Part shown: piece after piece, positions 1-7,395 of the stretch
Position numbering within the stretch: position 1 is the first letter of the stretch
Layout: the number at the start of each line of letters is the position of its first letter
Translations under genes and position numbers: made by a program
Assembly (NCBI RefSeq): GCF_005843885.1
Contig: NZ_CP040443.1
Location: 1,054,001-1,118,000 of the forward strand
Source: Escherichia sp. E4742
GTDB lineage: Bacteria > Pseudomonadota > Gammaproteobacteria > Enterobacterales > Enterobacteriaceae
DNA: 64,000 nucleotides
Reading direction: 5' to 3'
The notes under the pieces: generated by a model
Databases searched by the model: none
What the model was told of the DNA's origin: nothing
What the model saw: the letters and a program-made list of their open reading frames with translations, nothing else

Positions 1-177
1 CTCAACACCCAGCGCCTTCAGTTCCTCCTGAGACAGAGTCCCCAGGACCTGTGTCTGCTGTGCTGACGGGTCTGATGACGGCGCTGAATCACCACAGCTT
101 TTAAGCCCGATGAATACCCCACCCACAACCACAGCGGGCACCACAAATTTGACCAGCGTGTTGGATTTAATCTGCAC
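1..177 (-). CDS. ICE conjugation protein, PFL_4705 family (TIGR03752), N-terminal part
   Basis: Only the first 59 codons lie in the window; the gene continues past base 1. It starts with GTG at 177, preceded by a GGGAGG ribosome-binding site, and overlaps the end of the upstream gene by 11 bp. The start MQIKSNTLVKF, followed by one hydrophobic segment (about residues 8-25) and a Ser/Gln-rich stretch, matches the N-terminus of the TraB-like PFL_4705 family of PFGI-1-class elements. These proteins are thought to form part of the inner-membrane to outer-membrane channel of the type IV secretion machine. Position right after the TraK-like PFL_4704 gene agrees. The family call rests on a short piece plus gene order. 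Confidence 0.75.
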   Translation of the reverse strand, partial: MQIKSNTLVKFVVPAVVVGGVFIGLKSCGDSAPSSDPSAQQTQVLGTLSQEELKALGVE

Positions 178-1117
178 GATTCACCTCCCCACGGGCGCTG
201 CCCCCTGTCTTACGGGCTGTGGTGACTTTACGGCGGACTGGCTCTGCGATAAACGCCCTGTCCGGTCTGCCCTCTGTCACCAGATACAGTGTTGTGGTGT
301 CCTCCGGTGAGCCTGCAGGTCCCAGCCAGCGATGCTGGAAGGTGGCGGTCACAAAGTTTCCCTGCAGAGCCCTGGGGTCCAGCACCACCTTACGGCTGAC
401 CGTACTGGTGAGCTTCAGCGCCACCACCGAACGCCCGCCGGCGCCCCATGCTGCCAGTGGCGTGACGGTCAGGGGCTCTGACGGATACAGGGTGGTGATG
501 CGCCCTGGCAGGTGATGACTGACCGGGTGAACACCCGGCACCGCCTCCAGAGTCCTGAGCGGGGCATACAGGGACTGGGCGGCGTAACGGGTCAGCAGCA
601 CTGGCAGGGGCGCGCTGTAACGAACCGGCTGACGACGGGCCTGCGTACCATCATCCTGTCCCGGTGCCCGCGACTGACCGGCGGAGGTTTTGCCGGATGA
701 GGGCGCCGGTTTCATCAGGTCAGTCGCCTGACTGACCATGCTGACCTCACCGTCATACACAATACGTACCGGCTCAGAAGGTCCCTGTTCACCGGCGGTG
801 ACATCGAGCAGAATCATTTCCCCGGTCTCCACATCCTGCAACTGCAGTCGTGTCTGCGGAAAGGCACTGTCCGCCTTCAGGTACACGGCACCACCGGTAC
901 TCTGTACCCGCAGCTTACCGTTCAGTGCCGGCGGGAATCCCACCCGCACATTTTTGTCCGCAAAAATCACCCGCTCCTGCCCCACCTTCAGGGGTACGGA
1001 TAACGGAATACGCTCCCACTTCATCAGTTCGTCAGCATGCAGCACAAACGGAGATATCAGTAACGGAAGCGCCGTCAGGCTATTCCGGAGGAAATGACGA
1101 ACGGTAGCTACCATCAC
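167..1117 (-). CDS. ICE conjugation protein, PFL_4704 family (TIGR03749, TraK-like)
   Basis: This 316-residue protein begins with a signal peptide (about residues 1-28, ending near HADE), so it is exported to the periplasm. The Sec signal, the early block ERIPLSVPLKVGQERVIF and the Pro/Ser/Gln-rich middle are typical of the TraK-like secretin-associated component of PFGI-1/SPI-7-class conjugation systems. It lies between the TraE-like PFL_4703 gene (overlapping by about 4 bp at its start) and PFL_4705, the usual order. It probably helps build the outer-membrane part of the mating channel. Two adjacent ATG codons make the exact start uncertain by one residue. Confidence 0.85.
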   Translation of the reverse strand: MMVATVRHFLRNSLTALPLLISPFVLHADELMKWERIPLSVPLKVGQERVIFADKNVRVGFPPALNGKLRVQSTGGAVYLKADSAFPQTRLQLQDVETGEMILLDVTAGEQGPSEPVRIVYDGEVSMVSQATDLMKPAPSSGKTSAGQSRAPGQDDGTQARRQPVRYSAPLPVLLTRYAAQSLYAPLRTLEAVPGVHPVSHHLPGRITTLYPSEPLTVTPLAAWGAGGRSVVALKLTSTVSRKVVLDPRALQGNFVTATFQHRWLGPAGSPEDTTTLYLVTEGRPDRAFIAEPVRRKVTTARKTGGSARGEVNRAD

Positions 1118-1776
1118 TGCGCACCTCCCGGGCCTGAAGCCACCGGCGCGGCTTCCAGCCGTTGTGGTGTACCGCTGTAGCAGTCAAGTGCCAGCCCGAA
1201 GGGGTTATGTTCCGGGTCCCCCTCCCAACGCACCACTTTCAGGGGATAACGCACCAGCGCACGTTTGACCGGCTCGGCATGAAAATACTCATCCGCCACC
1301 AGGTCCAGACGTACCAGCCAGTTATCCCGGCCCTGTACGGTCACCGGATTTTTGTTGTAGCGACCACCGTACCCGTGCTCAGGGATTTCATACACCACAC
1401 GCACGCGGTCGAGCAGTTCCCCTGCATCCTTACGGCGGCGGGCATCTCCCTCCATCAGTTCACGACACGACGGCGTCAGATAGGCCGACAGGGCATGAAT
1501 TTTCGCCGGGTAATCCACCTCACCGTTCTTCGGCCAGGCATTTAACTGCTGGAAGATATAAAAGGCGAAGGAGTAGACCGTCGACGGGGGCACTTCCCAC
1601 CACGGACGGGTACTGCCGGAACGCAAATCCGGCGGATTATGAATGGTCAGGCGACTGGGGGCAGTCATCCAGCCAATACAGGCCAGTAACAGAAATCCTG
1701 CCAGCACGGCACTGATAATGCGCAGGCTGCGGATATGCTGGTCCCTGTCCTGAAGGGCGTGACGAAAACGACTCAT
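1114..1776 (-). CDS. ICE conjugation protein, PFL_4703 family (TIGR03746, TraE-like)
   Basis: The preferred start is the ATG at 1776 (MSRFRHALQDRD), which has a GGAGAG site seven bases upstream; a longer reading from 1863 would overlap the upstream gene by about 90 bp. The 220-residue product has a cytoplasmic basic N-terminus, one membrane anchor (about residues 18-38, rich in Leu/Ala/Gly) and a periplasmic domain beginning with a PWW motif, as in PFL_4703/TraE-like subunits. These are membrane-anchored parts of the mating pore. It overlaps the TIGR03750 gene by four bases (ATGA), implying translational coupling. Confidence 0.88.
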   Translation of the reverse strand: MSRFRHALQDRDQHIRSLRIISAVLAGFLLLACIGWMTAPSRLTIHNPPDLRSGSTRPWWEVPPSTVYSFAFYIFQQLNAWPKNGEVDYPAKIHALSAYLTPSCRELMEGDARRRKDAGELLDRVRVVYEIPEHGYGGRYNKNPVTVQGRDNWLVRLDLVADEYFHAEPVKRALVRYPLKVVRWEGDPEHNPFGLALDCYSGTPQRLEAAPVASGPGGAQ

Positions 1777-2138
1777 GATACTCTCCTTACCGGCCGGGTA
1801 CGGCGCAGGGACCAGCCCTGCGCCACTATAATCAGCGATGAACGCCCCATACCGGCACGACACTTTTTCTCCTCCAGCCGCTGCCAGAGCCAGTTATCCG
1901 GCTTGCCACGCTTCATCCGGGTGATCCAGCTTCCGCCGAACCAGACCAGTAACAGCGGCGTGACCATCATTCCTGTCGGGATAATCACCCAGCCGGTCAG
2001 CGGAAGCAGCGGTAACGGCCAGAGCAGGCCGAGACCGGCACCGCTCAGTGCAGCCAGCCCCAGCTCCGGCGTGGTGAAGCCCCGGAACACAGCCGGCTCC
2101 ACGTTAAGGCGATCGGGTAAAAAATGAATGGTCTGCAT
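1773..2138 (-). CDS. Conjugative transfer protein, TIGR03750 family (TraL-like)
   Basis: The 121-residue product has two closely spaced hydrophobic segments (about residues 26-48 and 50-70) and a basic C-terminus, the architecture of small TraL-like membrane proteins. The opening MQTIHFLPDRLNVEP and the motif RGFTTPELG are characteristic of the TIGR03750 family. It sits between PFL_4702 and PFL_4703, its normal place in PFGI-1-class transfer operons. TraL-like proteins are inner-membrane parts of the mating-pair apparatus. The last 15 or so residues are very basic (RRTRPVRRVS). Confidence 0.85.
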   Translation of the reverse strand: MQTIHFLPDRLNVEPAVFRGFTTPELGLAALSGAGLGLLWPLPLLPLTGWVIIPTGMMVTPLLLVWFGGSWITRMKRGKPDNWLWQRLEEKKCRAGMGRSSLIIVAQGWSLRRTRPVRRVS

Positions 2139-2150
2139 GGGCGGCGTTCC

Positions 2151-2549
2151 TTACAGAATGATGGACGCCGATTTGGTCAGCAGCCAGATCACCGCAACCA
2201 GCAGGATCACCCCCACCACCACAATGGCACCAAACTGCGTCCAGCCTTTTTTGCCATCCTGCACTTCCGCAAACGTGGAAATCGCGGCATTCGCCACGAC
2301 AATAAACCCAATGGCGGAGATAATCAGACCACCCAGCACCACACCGTCCTGGGAATAGCCTTTAATCTGCCCGAACAGCCCGCTGCCACCTCCCGATGAC
2401 GGCGGCTCCATCTGAGGCAGATCAGCCAGCGCCGGTTGCATACTCATCCAGAGCAGCAAACACAGTGAGAACACGGCCTGCCACAGGCGTAACAGCATTG
2501 TGTGCGGCAGAGAAACAAGACGTTTCAGAAAACGAAAACACCACTTCAT
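2151..2549 (-). CDS. ICE membrane protein, PFL_4702 family (TIGR03745, pilin-like)
   Basis: The start at 2549 (MKWCFRFLKRL) is chosen because a GAGGA site lies just upstream; the frame is open back to 2702 but that part has Cys-rich, non-family composition. The 132-residue protein has a signal sequence (about residues 8-42, ending LADLPQ), a glycine-rich linker, and two transmembrane segments near residues 66-85 and 107-127. This is the size and layout of the PFL_4702 family, whose members resemble TrbC/VirB2 pilins. It is followed by the TIGR03750 gene and preceded by PFL_4701, in conserved order. Confidence 0.82.
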   Translation of the reverse strand: MKWCFRFLKRLVSLPHTMLLRLWQAVFSLCLLLWMSMQPALADLPQMEPPSSGGGSGLFGQIKGYSQDGVVLGGLIISAIGFIVVANAAISTFAEVQDGKKGWTQFGAIVVVGVILLVAVIWLLTKSASIIL

Positions 2550-2592
2550 AAACACAAAATCCTCGTAATCATGATTCAGATAACAAATCACC

Positions 2593-2835
2593 TCAGCTGG
2601 CAAACATCCAGATACTGAGAACCAGCAGGAGAGCCAGCCGGATAAAAAAGCGCCCCAGCATTGCGCTGCGGACTTTCTCATTACTCCAGCCCGCCCAGAC
2701 ATCCAGCAGCGCCCAGGCCGCCCAGAGAAACAGCACAGCCAGGAGCAGCCCGAGTGACAGCAGATGCAGCACGCTGATATCCATTTCCCCGGAAGCCGCT
2801 TTAAAGGCGGAGGACTGCGCGGCAGACATGCCCAT
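2593..2835 (-). CDS. ICE membrane protein, PFL_4701 family (TIGR03758)
   Basis: This 80-residue protein has two hydrophobic segments (about 22-44 and 62-79) split by the short loop DVWAGWSNEKVRS. Length, topology and the phrase LLLAVLFLWAAWALLDVW fit the PFL_4701 family of PFGI-1-class elements. The start codon touches the stop of the RAQPRD gene, so the two are probably co-translated. Its exact role in the conjugation channel is unknown. Confidence 0.82.
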   Translation of the reverse strand: MGMSAAQSSAFKAASGEMDISVLHLLSLGLLLAVLFLWAAWALLDVWAGWSNEKVRSAMLGRFFIRLALLLVLSIWMFAS

Positions 2836-3185
2836 CAGGGACGCTCCCGCCGGTAATGACCGTTCACGGCTGACGTTGTGCGGGGCTGGGCCCGGGAGGG
2901 CGTGAGATAGCGGTCAATGCCATCACGGATGGTCTCCAGATCGGCACGTGCCCGGGGATAATCAAAGAAGTAACGGGATGGCTCAGACGAACCGGACTGA
3001 ACTGCAGCCACCCGGGCCCGTTCCAGCGCCGCCTGCACCTGATCAAGCTGGCGCATGGCGGTGGCCAGTTCATCCTGTTCAGCCGCCTGAACGGGTATGG
3101 CAAGGGTGAAAAGAAACAGCATCCCCGCGGCACCGGCCCGACGGCCGACACGACAGGCTGATGCCGGAAAAGAACGCATACGCAC
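2835..3185 (-). CDS. ICE protein, RAQPRD family (TIGR01690)
   Basis: The 116-residue product has a cleavable signal peptide (about residues 1-34, ending VQAAEQ) and the family block SRYFFDYPRARADLETIRDG followed near the C-terminus by the signature RAQPRT (RAQPRD in the family name). It is an exported small protein of unknown function at the start of this minus-strand transfer gene block. The cargo segment at 3.2-6.6 kb separates it from PFL_4697, its usual neighbour. A second start (MRSFPASA) two codons in is equally possible. Confidence 0.88.
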   Translation of the reverse strand: MRMRSFPASACRVGRRAGAAGMLFLFTLAIPVQAAEQDELATAMRQLDQVQAALERARVAAVQSGSSEPSRYFFDYPRARADLETIRDGIDRYLTPSRAQPRTTSAVNGHYRRERP

Positions 3186-3499
3186 CTCCTTCAGAGTTAA
3201 ACGGTACGTACAGGATGCGTAAGGCTGGGAAACAGATCAGCAATAAACTCTGTTTGCAGAACTGAAAATTTTCACGGGAAAAGCAGCATGGCTGAACACC
3301 GGAAGATTTTCCGGCGCTGAGCAAGGATTCTGATGGTGTTGGCTGGCAAACTCACACATTTGCACCGACATCCGGGCTGGCAAAAAACGGAATTTGCACT
3401 GGCGAATAATTTCATCGTGACGTGAATGAATTAACGCTGTCGGGAACAACGCTCAGAAATTACGCTGTTCTCATTTGTAACATCAATAAAGGCGGAATA
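3186..3499. other. Intergenic junction at start of cargo segment
   Basis: I see no convincing gene here. It should contain the promoter for the minus-strand RAQPRD operon and the upstream region of the plus-strand small membrane protein. One short perfect inverted repeat, CCGGAA-gatt-TTCCGG, lies at 3299-3314. Short frames on the minus strand have no good ribosome-binding site. Confidence 0.5.
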
Positions 3500-3688
3500 A
3501 TGACTGAGCTTACACTGAAGATATATGCTGGCGCACTTGCCTTCTGGCTCCTGTTTTACTGCTTCATCAAAGTTGCAGAACTCCGTTTTCCGCCCTGGGT
3601 ATGGACCATCATGCAATGCATCGCCGTTTTTTTTATCATCACACTGCCCGTTTTCCTGCGGGAACTGATACGCAGCCCTGCTTTCTGA
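3500..3688 (+). CDS. Small membrane protein, unknown family
   Basis: The 62-residue product starts at ATG 3500 after an AAAGGCGGA ribosome-binding site; an in-frame upstream ATG at 3422 lacks one. It has two hydrophobic segments (about residues 7-24 and 33-53) around a short charged loop (KVAELRFPPW). It resembles the next product at 3790 in size, topology and a shared pattern (LLFYCF.., a loop ending in PPW or PLW, then a second helix), so the pair looks like diverged duplicates. It is the first gene of a plus-strand cargo block inside the conjugation module. Function unknown. Confidence 0.6.
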   Translation: MTELTLKIYAGALAFWLLFYCFIKVAELRFPPWVWTIMQCIAVFFIITLPVFLRELIRSPAF

Positions 3689-3789
3689 CCAGTACGTTCT
3701 CTGAAGAAAACAGCATATGCAACTTAACCTGATCGCTTTGATATTGTTCCGGGGCTGTTTATCTGCATGCCCATTCAAAAGGAGAGAAT

Positions 3790-4011
3790 ACGCCTGAACA
3801 TCTGTTTCAGCCCCTACTTCTGGGCTGGTTATTTTTTTGCGCCTTCTGGTTTGTATTTCTCAATTACCTCCGTCTGGAAGAACCCCATTACCCTCTGTGG
3901 GCATGTTACGTCATACAGACCATCAACGGGATCATTATTGTACTGAATGTTATTATCATCCCCGTGCTGACAGTGACAATCTTCCGCCCGTTTCTCTCAT
4001 CGGTGAACTGA
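3790..4011 (+). CDS. Small membrane protein with ACG in place of a start codon (possibly decayed)
   Basis: A frame open from 3790 to the TGA at 4009-4011 encodes about 73 residues with two hydrophobic segments (LGWLFFCAFWFVFL and TINGIIIVLNVIIIPVL), clearly like the product at 3500. An AAGGAG ribosome-binding site ends a few bases before an ACG codon where an ATG is expected; the nearest ATG (3769) is in another frame. The gene either uses a rare ACG start, is read by coupling, or has lost its start by a T-to-C change. Function unknown. Confidence 0.45.
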   Translation, partial: TPEHLFQPLLLGWLFFCAFWFVFLNYLRLEEPHYPLWACYVIQTINGIIIVLNVIIIPVLTVTIFRPFLSSVN

Positions 4012-4025
4012 CACTGGCAGTTTTC

Positions 4026-4092
4026 CACTGATGCGCACTGATGATAACAGGCCGACACCCTGCTACAAAAACAAGTTTTACACCAGGGTGTC
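4026..4092. repeat. Repeated hairpin element, copy 1
   Basis: The element begins with CACTGATGCGCACTGA (4026-4041), followed by a long inverted repeat: outer arms GACACCCTG (4054-4062) and CAGGGTGTC (4084-4092), inner arms AAAAC (4068-4072) and GTTTT (4075-4079). A second element of the same design lies at 6555-6632. It sits just after the second small membrane gene and may act as a transcription terminator or be a mobile-repeat remnant; it lacks a clear T-tract. Confidence 0.6.
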
Positions 4093-4127
4093 GCGGCTCT
4101 AAGTAAATATGCTTCACGATACTATCG

Positions 4128-4352
4128 CTATGAGGGCTTCCTGCAAGTACACTCATCAAAAGAAGGATATATACTTGTATCGAACAAAGAAATAGTTTCA
4201 ACCTGATCCACTGGAATAACATGCCGGAAATGTTGCAGATTCAGCGGAGAGGAATCAGCTGTAATACCATCTTTCAGATAAAGCGCATAATATTGGTGCT
4301 GTTCACAAAACAGCACGTAAGCAACCGCAGGGTTTACCTGATATTCAACCAC
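4128..4352 (-). CDS. Hypothetical protein, GTG start
   Basis: A 74-residue frame starts with GTG at 4352, with AAGG about nine bases upstream. I do not recognise the product. It is soluble, with a hydrophobic start (VNPAVAYVLF) and an aromatic patch (HQYYALYL), and composition is protein-like rather than repetitive. It is the only minus-strand candidate in a plus-strand cargo block and could be a real small gene or chance. Confidence 0.3.
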   Translation of the reverse strand: MVEYQVNPAVAYVLFCEQHQYYALYLKDGITADSSPLNLQHFRHVIPVDQVETISLFDTSIYPSFDECTCRKPS

Positions 4353-4398
4353 ATATAAACTTGCCTTTCACCATAACTATTTTATGGAGAAAAATAAC

Positions 4399-4766
4399 AT
4401 GCAGAAAATAGCGAAACGGTCTTTACAAATAATAATCATCGTTACTATTATCGCCATTATATTTAATGCGGGCAGCCTTATCAGAATGGCGAAACGTATC
4501 GGGAGTGAGCCATATTACGTAAAAATATCAACAGATCATCCCATCGATAATGGCCGCCCCCCTGGAAATTCACTTATCTGATCGAAGCTTATTCCGCCAC
4601 CGGCACAGAAAAATCACTGGAGTTTACAACCAGCCATGTATTAAGACCCGGCGCCCATCTTCAGATTTATGTGCGTAACGACGACGTTATCTCCTGGGAA
4701 GAGATACCACTCCATGCCATTCCACCAGATGCACGAAAACAACTGAGAGAAAATCCTTCTCTGTAA
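4399..4766 (+). pseudogene. YxeA-family (DUF1093) protein gene with a frameshift in a C-run
   Basis: Translation from the ATG at 4399 (GGAG upstream) gives a membrane anchor (about residues 8-24), then YYVKISTDHPIDNGRPP, and the frame ends early at 4581. Moving by one base after the run of six C at about 4556-4561 restores WKFTYLIEAY, then KSLEFTTSHVLRPG and VISWEEIPLHAIP, ending at TAA 4764-4766. Together these match the YxeA/DUF1093 layout: N-terminal anchor plus a small beta domain ending in a SWEE-like motif. One extra C would restore the frame, so this is a -1 slip in a homopolymer. It may be a pseudogene, a phase-variable gene or a sequencing error. Confidence 0.7.
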
Positions 4767-5029
4767 TAATGTACAAAATTCATTAAAAACCGGCGTGGTA
4801 CACACAAAAGTATAAAACATCGCAATCAAGACTCTGATAATAATTAATTACTATATACTAATATTCTGGCGATTTTATTTATCGCCAGAATCATCAACCA
4901 CCATCAAATCCGCCTACTCCCCCTACACAGATAATTAAACAAAACCCAAACAACACGGACATTCAGTATTGACGCCAGATATCATAAAAAATAATAAAAA
5001 GGCGGAATAACCAAAATGGAGCTTCATTT

Positions 5030-5971
5030 ATGCAATTAAAACAGCTTATTCTTGTACTCTGCGCCCCCACCGCTTTTGCCGTGCAGGCCAGTACCGCCCC
5101 TGCTCTCTTTACTCCTGAAAAAGTCAGCACAGACATCAGCCTGGGCACTCTGAGCGGTAAAACAAAAGAACGGGTTTACTCTTCCCGGGATGGCAGCAAA
5201 CTTAGCCAGCTGGACTGGAAATACAATAACGCCGCCATTTTAAAAGGAGCCCTTAACTGGGATGTTACGCCATGGACGACATTCAGCGCCGCCGGGTGGT
5301 CCACTATTGGTCAGCGTGGTGGTTTCATGACCGATACCGACTGGGAGGGTGTAGATACAAACGACTGGACAGCCCGCAGCTGGCACCCCAACACCCGATT
5401 AAAATATGCCAATGAATGGGACCTGAATATCAAAGGCTGGTTTTTAAACGAACCGGATTATCGCCTTGGCATAATGGCAGGCTATCAGGAAAGCCGTTAC
5501 AGTTTTAACGCGACGGGCGGCCCCTGGGTTGACACAAATTTTGAGACCGGTGAACAAATCAGTGGCACTGACCCACTGGACAGAAAAAGCATTGGTTATA
5601 CACAACGCTTCAGAATGCCTTATATCGGGCTGACAGGAAGTTATCGTTACGGCAATGTTGAATTTGGCGGCGCGTTTAAATACAGCAGCTGGGTACGTTC
5701 ATCCGATAACGATGAGCATTATTTGAGAACCACAACATTCAGAGGGAGTATAAAAAATCAGAACTATTATTCTGTTACAGCAAATGCCGGATATTATATC
5801 ACTCCGAATGCCAGAGTTTATGTGGAAGGGACCTGGAATCGTATCACAAACAAAAAAGGCGATGCCACACAATATAATTATGGAGACGGAATATTCGATA
5901 AAAACCCGGGAGGGATGGGCATAGAAAACTATAACTTCATCGCCACCGCAGGTCTGAAATACACGTTCTGA
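5030..5971 (+). CDS. Omptin-family outer-membrane protease (OmpT-like)
   Basis: The 313-residue product is a ten-stranded beta-barrel protease of the omptin family, which cleaves between basic residues in host antimicrobial peptides and plasminogen-like substrates at the cell surface. A signal peptide covers about residues 1-20. The catalytic residues are present: Asp102 and Asp104 in MTDTDW, and the Asp228/His230 pair in SSDNDEH. Stretches such as DISLGTLSGKTKERVY and MPYIGLTGSYRY are very close to E. coli OmpT/ArlC and more distant from PgtE. The C-terminus ends in Phe (LKYTF), as barrels require. The start at 5030 has a TGGAG site. It is carried as cargo by the conjugative element, followed by an Ail-like gene. 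Confidence 0.93.
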   Translation: MQLKQLILVLCAPTAFAVQASTAPALFTPEKVSTDISLGTLSGKTKERVYSSRDGSKLSQLDWKYNNAAILKGALNWDVTPWTTFSAAGWSTIGQRGGFMTDTDWEGVDTNDWTARSWHPNTRLKYANEWDLNIKGWFLNEPDYRLGIMAGYQESRYSFNATGGPWVDTNFETGEQISGTDPLDRKSIGYTQRFRMPYIGLTGSYRYGNVEFGGAFKYSSWVRSSDNDEHYLRTTTFRGSIKNQNYYSVTANAGYYITPNARVYVEGTWNRITNKKGDATQYNYGDGIFDKNPGGMGIENYNFIATAGLKYTF

Positions 5972-6035
5972 TACCACAATATCTGGCATTCCACGCCATG
6001 AATACTTCATTTTTTATCTCCCGGGAGAGTTGTGT

Positions 6036-6536
6036 ATGCGCTATATAAAAATACTACTGGTATGCACACTGATGACTTTTATCACCACAGCCAATGCCAG
6101 TGAGCAAAAACATTCCATATCCGCAGGCATCGGCGTAACTGACGGTGCATATACCGGAGCAGGAATAAACCTCAAATATCGTTATGAATTTAATGAGAAA
6201 TGGGGAGCGGGCTTTTCATATACGGGCATAGCCAGTTTAATGCCCGGAATAATAGTTAACAGTGCCGGCGGCTATGATGCCTTTTCAGTGGGCCCCTTTT
6301 ACCGTATTTCTCCGTCCCTCAGTATTTATGCTCTTGCAGGAATAGCCTCTGCAGAACAGGAAGAACAGTGGATAACAGGAAATACCATCAATCATAAAGA
6401 CAGAGGGGCAATGGGCGCTCTCGGTTTACAGATAAATCCGTGGCAAAGCGTTGTTATCGATGCCTCATGGGAGTATTCCCGTCTGCTGGGCGAGAATAAT
6501 AATACCTGGATACTGGGTATTGGATACCGGTTCTGA
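6036..6536 (+). CDS. Ail/OmpX-like outer-membrane protein
   Basis: The ATG at 6036 (MRYIKILLV) has a GGGAGAG site upstream; a TTG two codons earlier is less likely. The 166-residue product has a signal peptide (about residues 1-20, ending NASEQ) and alternating amphipathic strands ending in WILGIGYRF with a terminal Phe, the mark of an eight-stranded barrel. The pattern SISAGIGVTDG... GINLKYRYEFNEKWG is that of the Ail/OmpX/PagC/Lom family, which mediates adhesion or serum resistance. The gene follows the omptin gene on the same strand by 64 bp. Closest subfamily cannot be settled by eye. Confidence 0.82.
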   Translation: MRYIKILLVCTLMTFITTANASEQKHSISAGIGVTDGAYTGAGINLKYRYEFNEKWGAGFSYTGIASLMPGIIVNSAGGYDAFSVGPFYRISPSLSIYALAGIASAEQEEQWITGNTINHKDRGAMGALGLQINPWQSVVIDASWEYSRLLGENNNTWILGIGYRF

Positions 6537-6554
6537 TGACAACAGCGGGAAGCA

Positions 6555-6632
6555 CTGACGCGCACTGACAGTAATAGCGTGGCTTGTCTGCTGACAGCCC
6601 GGCACAAAACACGTTTTGCGTCGGGCTGTCCA
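6555..6632. repeat. Repeated hairpin element, copy 2
   Basis: CACTGACGCGCACTGA (6555-6570) is followed by a long inverted repeat: outer arms GACAGCCCG (6595-6603) and CGGGCTGTC (6624-6632), inner arms AAAAC (6608-6612) and GTTTT (6615-6619). Design matches copy 1 at 4026-4092, but the outer arms differ in sequence while staying complementary. It lies between the convergent Ail-like gene and PFL_4697 and may be a bidirectional terminator. Confidence 0.6.
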
Positions 6633-6642
6633 GCGCCTGGGG

Positions 6643-7395
6643 TTATAAATATTTCTTGAAAGACGCCATGGTCACGGTGATGGCCACACCCAGAAGCATG
6701 GCCGCCGGCCATATCAGCAGGTTCGGGTATACTGCCGTGGGCCAGGACAGATAAAGAATACAGGGAATGTATATCGCCGGTTTAATGGACTTTCTGGCAT
6801 GGTGATAAACAAAACTGGATTCATACGCAGCACCATACCTGCGCAGGTCACGTCTTCCCAGACCTTCCACCACAGCCACCAGTGACACCATCACAAACAG
6901 AGGGGCTGACAGCACCAGAATCGTCACCCGGACCAGCGTCACCACCGTCACATATACCGTGGCCATCAGGTAATCATGCAGGTAATGCGCCAGCCAGCGG
7001 CCCAGGGTATCCACTTCCTGTATCACACTGTTATCAGCCGAAGCGCCCTGCTTCATCCAGGCCATAAATCCGCTGTCCGCAAACAACCACTGGTACGCCG
7101 TGGACACCCACTTCATCACCGTCACTGACGGCGTGGACAGCAGCAGACTGCGGGTGAATTCCGAGGATAACCAGCCCAGCTCGGTGTTCATGACCGCTTC
7201 ACTGTGCCCGGCCCCCTGTCCGGGCCAGAAAAACGTAATACCCACGTACTCAATCAGCAGGCTCAGCAACAGGGAGGAGAGTACCATCCCGGCCAGTGCC
7301 CACGGCCATCCCCACAGCAGGTTATACAGCAGCCCGTGCCGGCGTGGGGGTTGTGCAACGTCAGGACGGTTCACATCACGACGGGAATCAGCCAT
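6643..7395 (-). CDS. ICE membrane protein, PFL_4697 family (TIGR03747)
   Basis: The start chosen is ATG 7395 (MADSRRDV), seven bases after GGAG; it overlaps the end of traD by 8 bp. The 250-residue protein has a Pro/Arg-rich cytoplasmic N-terminus and hydrophobic segments near residues 30-55, 150-175 and 205-240, as in PFL_4697 proteins of PFGI-1-class elements. The block ESSFVYHHARKSIKP is typical of the family. It lies directly downstream of the coupling-protein gene and is thought to belong to the transfer apparatus; exact role unknown. Confidence 0.86.
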   Translation of the reverse strand: MADSRRDVNRPDVAQPPRRHGLLYNLLWGWPWALAGMVLSSLLLSLLIEYVGITFFWPGQGAGHSEAVMNTELGWLSSEFTRSLLLSTPSVTVMKWVSTAYQWLFADSGFMAWMKQGASADNSVIQEVDTLGRWLAHYLHDYLMATVYVTVVTLVRVTILVLSAPLFVMVSLVAVVEGLGRRDLRRYGAAYESSFVYHHARKSIKPAIYIPCILYLSWPTAVYPNLLIWPAAMLLGVAITVTMASFKKYL

